DNA from: Planosporangium spinosum
Lineage (GTDB): Bacteria; Actinomycetota; Actinomycetes; Mycobacteriales; Micromonosporaceae
Assembly (NCBI RefSeq): GCF_049999945.1
Contig: NZ_JBLYUB010000001.1
Location: forward strand, 1-64,000
Reading direction: 5' to 3'
Length of the DNA stretch: 64,000 bases
Under the pieces are notes generated by a model that was given only the letters and a program-made list of their open reading frames with translations, did no database searches and had not been told where the DNA came from. Positions within the stretch are counted from its first letter, which is position 1, and each line of letters starts with the position of its first letter. The position numbers and the translations under genes were made by a program. Positions 53,752 through 61,126 of this stretch are shown one piece after another.

Positions 53752-55080
53752 TCAGCCCTTGAGGGCTTCGGCGGCCTGGCTGACGAACTGCTCGGCGGCC
53801 TGTTGCGGGGTGGCCTTGCCGTACTGCACCGCCTCCGCCGATCCGACCAGCTGGGTCTTGATCTTCGAGTGACCCTTCGGCGGCGGCGTGGGCGCCGGGC
53901 CGAACTTCGGCGTGAGCTCGTCCTCGAGCGCGACCGTGGCCTGCATCTCCGGAGCCAGGGTGCCGGCCAGTCCGCGACGGATGTCGAGGTTGGAGTACAG
54001 GCCCCGGTCGGTACCCAGAATCTTGGCCGCCTCCGGGTCGTTGACCAGGAAGTTGATGACGTTGGCGACCTCCTTGGGGTGCTTGGTGCCGCGGAAGCCC
54101 GACCAGTACATCGACGCCCGCGCCCACTGTCCCTTCGGGTCACCCGGGTAGGCCATCAGGCCGAGCTTGTTCTGCGTGCCCTTCTGCAGCTCCGGCATCT
54201 GGTTGGACCACATGAACGAGGTCGCGCCGGTCCTGGTGACGACCAGCTGCTTGGTGACGCTGCCGTCGTTGGCGGTGTGGATGATGTCCGCGGGCGGGGC
54301 CGCACCGCGCTTGCGGGCGTCGGCCCACAGCTCGAACCACCGGGTGACGTCGGCGGCGGTGAAGCCGAGCTTGTCGTTGTCGTAGAACTCCTTGCCCTGC
54401 TGGCGCAGCCACACCCACAGCGCCTTGTAGTCGGCGCTCGGGTCCATCGTGCCCCAGGTCCTGCCGCCGCTCCTGGCGGTCACCTGCTCGCCCCAGGAGA
54501 TGAGCTCCTCCCACGTCATGCCGGTCTTGGGCTCCGGCAGGCCGAGGCTTTCGGCGACGGTCTTGTCGTAGTACATCGCCGGCGTGTTCTCGGCCGCCGC
54601 GATGCCGGCCGTCTTGCCCTTGACCACGCCGTAGTCGACGAGGCTCTTGGGGAACTTGCTGACGTCGATGGTCTTGTTCTTCACGTACGACGACAGGTCG
54701 AGCGTGATGCCGCGGCTGGCGTACTCGGTGATGGCGTTGTCGTCGATCTGGAAGATGTCCGGCCCGCCACTGCCGCCGGCGACCCGGGTCGACAGCTTCT
54801 CGAAGTAGCCGGCGTTGCCCTGCCACTCCTTCTTGAACGTCACGTTGGGGTGCTTGCTGGTGTACAGGTCGAGGGCCTGCTCGGTGACCTTGGCCCGCTC
54901 GGGGCCGCCCCACCAGAACACGGACAGCTCGACCTTCTGGTCGCTCTTGGCGGAGCCGGAGCCGCCGCCGCAGGCGCCGACGGCGGCCAGGGGCAGGGCG
55001 AGGGCCGCGACGGCTAAGCCGCGCAGCAGGCGGGACCGCCGTCGCGGCGGTTCGGGTACGTGCGGGGATCGGATGTTCAC
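53752..55080 (-). CDS. Extracellular solute-binding lipoprotein of the pectin-linked ABC system
   Basis: 442 residues from GTG 55080, aggagg 6 bp upstream. Lipoprotein signal with Cys37 (PLAAVGAC), anchoring it outside the membrane. Family 1 binding-protein fold: LSVFWWGGPERAKVTEQALDLYTSKHPNV, PDIFQIDDNAITEYASRG, TPAMYYDKTVAESLG and EVANVINFLVNDPEAAKILGTDRGL. The ligand is inferred from context: an oligogalacturonide or related pectin fragment. It lies 28 bp downstream of the LacI gene. Confidence 0.88.
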   Translation of the reverse strand: MNIRSPHVPEPPRRRSRLLRGLAVAALALPLAAVGACGGGSGSAKSDQKVELSVFWWGGPERAKVTEQALDLYTSKHPNVTFKKEWQGNAGYFEKLSTRVAGGSGGPDIFQIDDNAITEYASRGITLDLSSYVKNKTIDVSKFPKSLVDYGVVKGKTAGIAAAENTPAMYYDKTVAESLGLPEPKTGMTWEELISWGEQVTARSGGRTWGTMDPSADYKALWVWLRQQGKEFYDNDKLGFTAADVTRWFELWADARKRGAAPPADIIHTANDGSVTKQLVVTRTGATSFMWSNQMPELQKGTQNKLGLMAYPGDPKGQWARASMYWSGFRGTKHPKEVANVINFLVNDPEAAKILGTDRGLYSNLDIRRGLAGTLAPEMQATVALEDELTPKFGPAPTPPPKGHSKIKTQLVGSAEAVQYGKATPQQAAEQFVSQAAEALKG

Positions 55081-55108
55081 GAAGGTCCTCCTGTGCTCCA
55101 GGAGTCGC

Positions 55109-56143
55109 CTACGAGGCGACGGTGCGGGGTGAGGGGTGGTGCGCGGAAACGCCGGGTGCCGGAACGTGGGGCCCCCGACCGGTCGACTGGCGCACGACGA
55201 GGGTGGTGTGGAGGACCACCTGGGCCGTCGTGGCCATCGGGTCATCGAGATTGAGCAGCATGTCCACGGCCGTCCGGCCGGCCGCGACGGTGGGGTTGGC
55301 GACCGTGGTGAGTTTCGGACTGGTGCACCGGCTGGGCCCGATGTCGTCCACACCGACGATGCTGATGTCCTCCGGCACCCGGAGGCCGAGCTTGGTCAGG
55401 CCGTCCAGCAGGCCGATGGCCATCAGGTCGTTGTAGGCGAGGACCGCCGTGGCGCCGGCGGCGGCGACCTGGCCCGCCGCCCGCTCCCCCGACTCCTGGG
55501 TCGGCCGGTACGGGCCGAGCAGGGTGAGCTTCACGCCGGCGGCGCGGGCCGCCGCCGTGGCTGAGCGCCGGATCTCGCGGTTGGTCCACGACCGCCGTGG
55601 GCCGCCGAGCATCGCGAGGTCCCGGTGTCCCAGGCAGGTGAGGTGCTCGACGGCGAGCCGGGCGCCGTGTCCGACGTCCATGACGACCGTCGCCAGGCCC
55701 TCCAGCCGGCGGTTTATCACCACCAGCGGTACCAGCTGGCTGAGCCGCTGGATCTGGTCGTTGGTCATCCGGGGACTGCACAGCAGGATCCCGTCGACCT
55801 GCTTGGCCAGGGTCCGGACCAGTTCCTCCTCGACCGCCGGGTCCTCGTCGGTGTCGGCGACGAAGACGTGGTAGTCGCGGGTACCGGCCTGCCGGGCCGC
55901 CGCCTTGATCAGCGGCGGGAAGAACGGGTTGGCCAGGTCCGCCACGATCAGCCCGAGGTTCTGGGTGCGCCCGGTGATGAGCGACCGGGCCGCGCGGTCC
56001 GGCCGGTACCCCATCCGCTCGGCGACCGCGAGCACCCGGGCCCGCGTCTCCTCGCGCACCAGGTGCGGTGCGGTGAAGGTGCGCGAAACCGTCGAAATGT
56101 GTACACCCGACGCCTTGGCGACGTCCCGGATGGTTACTGGCAT
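55109..56143 (-). CDS. LacI-family repressor heading the ABC operon
   Basis: 344 residues from ATG 56143 (gggag upstream). N-terminal HTH TIRDVAKASGVHISTVSRTF (recognition helix begins after VH), hinge near AARSLITGRTQNLGLIV, then a sugar-binding core with NPFFPPLIKAAARQ and SIVGVDDIGPSR. First gene of the LacI-SBP-permease-permease-YesL-like operon, so it controls its own operon and probably the divergent oxidoreductase. Its promoter holds a CAAACGCTTG palindrome between -35 and -10. Confidence 0.92.
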   Translation of the reverse strand: MPVTIRDVAKASGVHISTVSRTFTAPHLVREETRARVLAVAERMGYRPDRAARSLITGRTQNLGLIVADLANPFFPPLIKAAARQAGTRDYHVFVADTDEDPAVEEELVRTLAKQVDGILLCSPRMTNDQIQRLSQLVPLVVINRRLEGLATVVMDVGHGARLAVEHLTCLGHRDLAMLGGPRRSWTNREIRRSATAAARAAGVKLTLLGPYRPTQESGERAAGQVAAAGATAVLAYNDLMAIGLLDGLTKLGLRVPEDISIVGVDDIGPSRCTSPKLTTVANPTVAAGRTAVDMLLNLDDPMATTAQVVLHTTLVVRQSTGRGPHVPAPGVSAHHPSPRTVAS

Positions 56144-56190
56144 CGCTCCCACGACCCGTCTGTCGCCGCCGGCTGTCCGATGGACGCCCA

Positions 56191-56218
56191 TTAATACAAA
56201 CGCTTGTCCATGTGTCAA
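56191..56218 (-). promoter_or_regulatory. Promoter with embedded operator for the LacI/ABC operon
   Basis: On the minus strand TTGACA (56213-56218) and TATTAA (56191-56196) are separated by 16 bp. The spacer contains ACAAGCGTTTGT (56196-56207), a LacI-type palindrome with one mismatched pair. Binding there would block RNA polymerase, giving autorepression. Confidence 0.75.
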
Positions 56219-56324
56219 TGTCCCGCTGGCCGGAAATTCGCCATAGGAAAGCGCATACCCGCGGCCTTCGCGTGACCGGATCGTGACGTTGACGGGAACC
56301 GATCGACGGGCGGATAGTCGGGCC

Positions 56325-56338
56325 GGCAAACGTTTGCC
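56325..56338 (+). promoter_or_regulatory. LacI-type operator of the Gfo/Idh/MocA gene
   Basis: GGCAAACGTTTGCC is a perfect 14-bp palindrome 21 bp upstream of the ATG, just after a TTGACG (56289-56294) / GATAGT (56313-56318) promoter. Its CAAACG half matches the site in the divergent LacI promoter, so one repressor probably controls both directions. Confidence 0.75.
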
Positions 56339-56359
56339 AGCGGAGAGGCGGGGTGTGCG

Positions 56360-57559
56360 ATGACACCGGCGCGGGTGGCGCTGATCGGCGTACACGGGCA
56401 CGGCGTGGCCCATCTGCGCACGCTCGAGGCGCTGCGGACGGCCGGCGTGGCCCGGACGGTGGCGCTCTGCGACGTACGCCCGATCCCCGCCGACCAGGTA
56501 CCGGCGGACGCCGTCGGCTACACCGACCACCGCGAGATGCTCGCCGGCGCGCGCCCCGACGTGACGATCGTCTGCACTCCGCCGCACACGCACCTGCCGA
56601 TCGCGCTGGACGCTGCCCGCGCCGGCAGTGACCTGCTGCTGGAGAAGCCGCCCGTGGTCGCGCTGGCCGAGCAGCGGGTACTGGCGCAGGCCCTGGCCGC
56701 GACCGGTCGCCGCTGCCAGGTCGGGTTCCAGAGCCTCGGCTCCGGCGCCCTGGCGGCGCTGCTGGACGCTGTCGCCGCCGGCGGGCTGGGCACGTTGACC
56801 CGGATCACCGCGACCGCCGCCTGGATCCGCGACGACGCGTACTACGCCCGGGCGCGCTGGGCCGGCCACCGCCACCTGGACGGCCGTGTCGTCGCCGACG
56901 GGGCGCTGACCAACCCGTTCGCGCACGCCGTCATGAACTGCCTCGCGGTGGCCGCGGCGGCCGACCCGGGAACCACTCCGGTACGGGTGGAGACCGAACT
57001 GTACCGCTGCCGGCCGATCGCGACCGACGACACGTCCTGCCTGCGGGTGACCACGTCCCGGGGCCCCGGGTTCCTGGTTGCCGTGACGCTGTGCGCGGAG
57101 AAGTTCGCCCCGCCCCGCGTGGTCGTGACCGGCACCCGGGGCCGGGCGGTCCTCGACTACGCCGACGACCGGCTGTGGCTGCCCGGCGACGTCGACCCGC
57201 GCCCGGTGCCCGACCGGGTACCGCTGCTGGCCAACCTCGTCGCCCACCGGGCGGACCCGGCGGGGGTACCGCTGCTGGCGCCACTGGCACGGGTGGCGCC
57301 GTTCACCGCCGTCCTGGAGGCGGTGCTGCGCTCACCCGACCCCGTCGCGGTGGACGAGGCGTACCTGCGCGCGGTACCGGAGGGCGGCTCCCGCCGGGTC
57401 GTACTCAGCGGCGTCAACGACGCCGTCGAGGCGGCCGGACGGACCGGCGCCACCTTCTCCGAACTCGGGGCGGCGTGGGCGGTCGCCGGCCCGCACGCCG
57501 CCCCGGTCGATCCCACCGCCACGGAACAGCCGGTCGACCCTGCCGCCGCAGGGCATTGA
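56360..57559 (+). CDS. Gfo/Idh/MocA-family oxidoreductase
   Basis: 399 residues. N-terminal Rossmann domain (ARVALIGVHGHGVAHLRTLEAL, with GVHGHG in place of the usual GxGxxG) and catalytic-region motif DLLLEKPPVVAL (EKP). The C-terminal alpha/beta domain binds sugar; GRVVADGALTNPFAHAVMN contains a DGALTNPFAH segment in place of GG-x-DxGxHxxD, so the active-site set is altered. Likely oxidises or reduces a sugar derived from pectin, using NAD(P). It is divergent from the LacI/ABC operon and associated with the DUF6807 protein. Confidence 0.84.
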   Translation: MTPARVALIGVHGHGVAHLRTLEALRTAGVARTVALCDVRPIPADQVPADAVGYTDHREMLAGARPDVTIVCTPPHTHLPIALDAARAGSDLLLEKPPVVALAEQRVLAQALAATGRRCQVGFQSLGSGALAALLDAVAAGGLGTLTRITATAAWIRDDAYYARARWAGHRHLDGRVVADGALTNPFAHAVMNCLAVAAAADPGTTPVRVETELYRCRPIATDDTSCLRVTTSRGPGFLVAVTLCAEKFAPPRVVVTGTRGRAVLDYADDRLWLPGDVDPRPVPDRVPLLANLVAHRADPAGVPLLAPLARVAPFTAVLEAVLRSPDPVAVDEAYLRAVPEGGSRRVVLSGVNDAVEAAGRTGATFSELGAAWAVAGPHAAPVDPTATEQPVDPAAAGH

Positions 57560-57567
57560 TGCTCATC

Positions 57568-57615
57568 TTGACATGACGGGCGCCGGTGCTATGGTCACGA
57601 CGGAAAGCGCTTTCC
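57568..57615 (+). promoter_or_regulatory. Promoter and LacI-type operator of the pectate lyase gene
   Basis: TTGACA (57568-57573), 16-bp spacer, TATGGT (57590-57595), then the perfect palindrome GGAAAGCGCTTTCC (57602-57615), where transcription should start. The same sequence type occurs at the pectin methylesterase gene. The site resembles CcpA/catabolite-type LacI operators. Confidence 0.8.
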
Positions 57616-57663
57616 ACAGCACCGGGCAGCCCGCTCCCCCGCACGTTCCCGGTAGGAGTACCG

Positions 57664-59067
57664 ATGCGCCTCGCCCTCACAGGTGCCCTCGTCGCCAGCG
57701 TCGTGGCCGCCGCCCCGCTCACCGCCGCCACCCCGACCTCGGCCGGGGCGCCATCATCCACATCAGACGCCGCTGCCACGGCGCTCGCCCGTCTCCTGCC
57801 GGCCGCCGCCGGACGGAGCGCCGTCGGCGGGTGGGCGACCACCGCCGACGGCTGGGCGGCCGAGTCCGGTGGCACCAGCGGCGGCGCGAGCGCGGGCCCC
57901 GACCAGATCTCCGTGGTGCGCGACCGGGCCGGACTGGTCCGGGCGCTGGGCGGCGACAACGCCACCAACGGCGCGAACGCGACCCCGAAGATCATCGTCG
58001 TGGCGGGCACCATCGACGGCAACGTCGATGACGCCGGCCGGACGCTGACCTGCGCCGACTACGCCGACCCTGCCTACAGCCTGCCGGCCTACCTCACCGC
58101 GTACGACCCCGCTACGTGGGGCACCAGCGCGGTTCCGGCCGGCCCGCTGGAGGACGCCCGGGTCCGGTCGGCCGGCAACCAGGGCCGGCGGGTGAAGATC
58201 ACCGTCGGGTCGAACACGACGATCGTCGGGGTCGGCCCGCACGCCCGGATCCTCGGCGCGAACCTGGTCCTGGACAAGGTCGACAACGTCGTCATCCGCA
58301 ACCTGACCTTCGAGGACGCGCACGACTGCTTCCCGTCCTGGGACCCGACCGACGGCGCCACCGGCAACTGGAACTCGCTGTACGACAACGTCAGCCTCAC
58401 CGGCGCGACACACGTGTGGATCGACCACAACACCTTCACCGACGGCGCCAACCCGGACAGCGGCCAGCCGCTGCACTTCGGCCGCCCGTACCAGGTACAC
58501 GACGGCGAACTGGACATCACCAAAGCGTCGGACCTGGTCACCGTGTCGTACAACCACCTGCGCGACCATGACAAGACGATGCTGATCGGCTCGTCGGACA
58601 AGCCCGGCAACGACGTGGGCCGGCTGCGCGTCACCATCCACCACAACCGGTTCACCGACCTCGGCCAGCGGGCACCGCGCGTGCGCTACGGTCAGGTGCA
58701 CGTCTACGACAACCTCTACGAGGTGCCGTCCGGCGCGGACTACGGGTACTCGTGGGGCGTTGGCGTCCAGTCGCACATCTACGCCGAGAACAACTACTTC
58801 CAGCTCGCCGCGGACGTCGCACCCGACCGGCTGGTCAAGGACTGGGGCGGCACGGCCCTCTTCGAAACCGGAACGGTCGTCCGCACCGGCCGCGGTCACC
58901 CCACCCCGATGAGCCTGCGGGACGCCTACAACGCCACCCACGACCCGGACCTCGCGGGCGACGCCGGCTGGACCCCGACCCAGCCCGGCCCGGTCGAGCC
59001 CGCCGTCGCGGCCGCCGAGCGGGTCCGCGGGTCGGCCGGCGCCCGGCCGCTGGGCGGGGACCACTGA
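57664..59067 (+). CDS. Secreted pectate lyase (PL1)
   Basis: 467 residues from ATG 57664, ggtaggag upstream. Signal peptide (about 1-30). PL1 parallel beta-helix: TIVGVGPHARILGANLVLDKVDNVVIRNLTFEDAHDCFPSWDP, vWIDHNTF-type THVWIDHNTFTDG, HDGELDITKASDLVTVSYNHLRDHDKTMLIGSSD, and RFTDLGQRAPRVRYGQVHVYDN with the catalytic Arg. Calcium-dependent beta-elimination of polygalacturonate gives unsaturated oligogalacturonides. The Ala-rich 55-residue stretch before the catalytic fold is of unknown use. Confidence 0.93.
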   Translation: MRLALTGALVASVVAAAPLTAATPTSAGAPSSTSDAAATALARLLPAAAGRSAVGGWATTADGWAAESGGTSGGASAGPDQISVVRDRAGLVRALGGDNATNGANATPKIIVVAGTIDGNVDDAGRTLTCADYADPAYSLPAYLTAYDPATWGTSAVPAGPLEDARVRSAGNQGRRVKITVGSNTTIVGVGPHARILGANLVLDKVDNVVIRNLTFEDAHDCFPSWDPTDGATGNWNSLYDNVSLTGATHVWIDHNTFTDGANPDSGQPLHFGRPYQVHDGELDITKASDLVTVSYNHLRDHDKTMLIGSSDKPGNDVGRLRVTIHHNRFTDLGQRAPRVRYGQVHVYDNLYEVPSGADYGYSWGVGVQSHIYAENNYFQLAADVAPDRLVKDWGGTALFETGTVVRTGRGHPTPMSLRDAYNATHDPDLAGDAGWTPTQPGPVEPAVAAAERVRGSAGARPLGGDH

Positions 59068-59100
59068 CCGTGCCGGACGGCCGCCGATCGGCGGGGACAG

Positions 59101-59139
59101 CCCGGTCCTGACCAATGGGAATGGACGGTCAGGACCGGG
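59101..59139. terminator. Bidirectional terminator after the pectate lyase gene
   Basis: CCCGGTCCTGACC (59101-59113) and GGTCAGGACCGGG (59127-59139) are perfect 13-bp arms with a 13-nt loop. The second arm overlaps the last codons of the convergent LacI gene. Confidence 0.8.
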
Positions 59140-60169
59140 GCGGGCCGCAACTGTCGCGCCACACCAGCGACGCCGGCGCCATCTCGACGGTGGTCTTGCC
59201 CTCGTCGTCGAGGGCCAGCGTCATCGCCCGCTCCCCCATCTCCACCAGCGGTAGCCGGATGGTGGTGAGCGCGGGCCACACGTCGCGGGCCACCGGCATG
59301 TCGTCGAACCCGACGACCGACAGGTCCTCGGGCACCCGTACCCCGCGTTGGCGCAGGGTCGCGAGCGCCCCGACGGCCATCGCGTCGTTGAGTGCCACCA
59401 CGGCGGTCAACGACGGTTCGGCGTCGAGCAGGTCCGCCGCGGCCGCCGCACCGCCGTCGCGGGTGAAGTCCGCGTACCGGATGCGCCGCGCCGGCATGCT
59501 GCGCCCATGGTCGCGGGCGGCGCGGCGCAGCCCGGCCAGCCGGTCGGACGTCGTGGTCAGCACCCGCGGGCCGGCGATCACCCCGATCCGGTGATGGCCC
59601 AGCCCGTAGAGCGCGTCGCCGAGCAGGTGCGCACCGGCCTCGTTGGCCGGCAGCACCGCGCTGCCGACCAGCTTGTGCCGGCCGATGACGCTCACCCGAC
59701 CGCCACCCTCGACGTACGCCCGCAGCCGGGCGTTGAGGTCGTTGGTGAACGCGGCGTCGTGGTAACCCGAGCCGGCCAGGACGAGCGCGTTGACCTGCTG
59801 GGCGCGTAGCAGTTCCACGTACGCCAGCTCCCGCTCCGGATCGCGGTAGCTGTTGCAGATGACCAGGAGCTGGTCGCGGGCGGTGGCGACCCGTTGCAGA
59901 CCACGGGTCAGCTCGGCGAAGTACGGGTCGGAGACGTCGTGGACGATGACACCGACCGCCGACCGTTGGGACCGGGCGAGATTCTGGGCGTGGACGTTGG
60001 GCACGTACCGCAGATCGGCGACCGCCCGCAGCACCCGCACGCGCAGGTCCTCGTTGACCGGCTTGCTGCTGCCGTTGATCACGCGGGATGCGGTCGCGGG
60101 TGAGACGCCGGCCCGCCGGGCCACGTCGGCCAGCGTGACCGTGGCCGGGTTGCCCTGCCGCGCAGCCAT
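59129..60169 (-). CDS. LacI-family transcriptional regulator
   Basis: 346 residues from ATG 60169 with ggaggaagg upstream. HTH: TLADVARRAGVSPATASRVI, whose PATASRVI recognition region resembles CcpA-like proteins that bind GAAAGCGCTTTC. Hinge near PNVHAQNLARSQ, then effector domain with SDPYFAELTRGLQRVA, HRIGVIAGP and LSVVGFDDMPVARD. It is next to the pectate lyase, so it is the best candidate to bind GGAAAGCGCTTKCC at the pectin genes. A CebR role is possible but less likely because its own promoter lacks a TGGGAGCGCTCCCA site. Confidence 0.88.
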   Translation of the reverse strand: MAARQGNPATVTLADVARRAGVSPATASRVINGSSKPVNEDLRVRVLRAVADLRYVPNVHAQNLARSQRSAVGVIVHDVSDPYFAELTRGLQRVATARDQLLVICNSYRDPERELAYVELLRAQQVNALVLAGSGYHDAAFTNDLNARLRAYVEGGGRVSVIGRHKLVGSAVLPANEAGAHLLGDALYGLGHHRIGVIAGPRVLTTTSDRLAGLRRAARDHGRSMPARRIRYADFTRDGGAAAAADLLDAEPSLTAVVALNDAMAVGALATLRQRGVRVPEDLSVVGFDDMPVARDVWPALTTIRLPLVEMGERAMTLALDDEGKTTVEMAPASLVWRDSCGPPRS

Positions 60170-60253
60170 GCCTTCCTCCGCATCAGCGAGCACGCGTCCG
60201 CCGCGCTCGACCGCACCAGTGTAGGTGCATCGGCGGAGACATGTCCCTCCCAT

Positions 60254-60300
60254 GATCGTGAGGGGTTTGTGGGGTCAACTACCACAAACCCCTCACGATC
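60254..60300. terminator. 19-bp perfect hairpin after the LPMO gene
   Basis: GATCGTGAGGGGTTTGTGG (60254-60272) and its exact complement (60282-60300) flank a 9-nt loop; CCCTCC and GGAGGG extend it. It lies 13 bp after the LPMO stop and 85 bp upstream of the LacI start, so it probably ends LPMO transcription. Confidence 0.8.
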
Positions 60301-60312
60301 AGGAGGGAGTCG

Positions 60313-61005
60313 TCAGGAGAAGGTCACGTCACTGCAGAAGTAGTAGGACTGGTCCATGTGGCTGGCCTGCCAGATCGTGTACACGATGTGGCGGCCGGTA
60401 CGCCCCGCCGCGTTGGCCGGGATCGAGATGGTCACCCCGTTGGCGCCCTGCTGCCACTGCGCGGCGGGCGTGTTGCCGATCTGGTTGACCAGCTCCAGGT
60501 CACTCCAGCGCAGGGGCTGGGTCAGCGGGTTGAAGCCCTGCTTGGTGACGTAGACCCGGATGTAGTCGGCCCCGTGCCTGGCCTGGTCGAACACGGTCAC
60601 GGCGAAGTTGCGGCTCTTCGGGGCGGCCTGCCAGTTGCCGACCGCGTCCATCGCGGCGTAGCGGCCGCCCTGCGTGCGGCCGGCGCTGCAGAGCTGACCG
60701 TCGGGGATGGCGGCCTGGTGGTTGCCCTTGACGTTCTCGCGGTACAGCCCGTTCCAGTTCCACATCGCGTTCGGGTCGGCCTGCCAGGCCTGCCAGCACA
60801 TCGGGTCCTGGGTGGCCATCGACGGGTCCTGGAACTTGCTGCCCCAGCGCTGCCAGCAACCGTAGTTGCGCGACGGTGGGTCGGTGGCCGAGCCGTGGGC
60901 GAAGGCGGCGTCGGTTACGGCGGTCGCGAGGAGCACCATCGCGGCGACCGCGACGGTCAGCGCGCGGCGCACCAGCGGGCGGTGACGTGACGCGGGAGAG
61001 GACAT
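60313..61005 (-). CDS. Secreted AA10 lytic polysaccharide monooxygenase
   Basis: 230 residues. Signal peptide 1-36 ends AFA, leaving His37 as the mature N-terminus (HGSATDPPSRNYGCWQRWG), required for the copper histidine brace. The rest, MCWQAWQADPNAMWNWNGLY, DQLCSAGRTQGGRY-like DGQLCSAGRTQGGRY, FDQARHGADYIRVYVTKQGF (second brace His) and WQASHMDQSYYFCSDV, closely follows Streptomyces LPMO10B, which oxidises cellulose and chitin. It has no CBM. A CebR-type operator 45 bp upstream links it to cellulose. Confidence 0.93.
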   Translation of the reverse strand: MSSPASRHRPLVRRALTVAVAAMVLLATAVTDAAFAHGSATDPPSRNYGCWQRWGSKFQDPSMATQDPMCWQAWQADPNAMWNWNGLYRENVKGNHQAAIPDGQLCSAGRTQGGRYAAMDAVGNWQAAPKSRNFAVTVFDQARHGADYIRVYVTKQGFNPLTQPLRWSDLELVNQIGNTPAAQWQQGANGVTISIPANAAGRTGRHIVYTIWQASHMDQSYYFCSDVTFS

Positions 61006-61049
61006 GACACCTCCAGGTGGGAATAATAGTGATGAACATCTATATTAGT

Positions 61050-61063
61050 TGGGAGCGCTCCCG
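61050..61063 (-). promoter_or_regulatory. CebR-type operator (13 of 14) upstream of the LPMO gene
   Basis: TGGGAGCGCTCCCG, one base from the canonical CebR/CelR palindrome, 45 bp upstream of the start. An AT-rich stretch (aataatagtgatgaac, 61021-61037) lies between it and the gene and may hold the -10 element. Confidence 0.8.
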
Positions 61064-61126
61064 CGGACCATACCAGCTCAGATAGGGCCAACCCGCGCCG
61101 TTGTGATCATCTCCGCGTCCGGCGGA

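Noticed and set aside
59129..60169. Assignment of this LacI protein as CebR
   Set aside because: It adjoins the pectate lyase, not cebEFG, and its promoter has no TGGGAGCGCTCCCA site; the cebR gene is more likely beyond the window edge.
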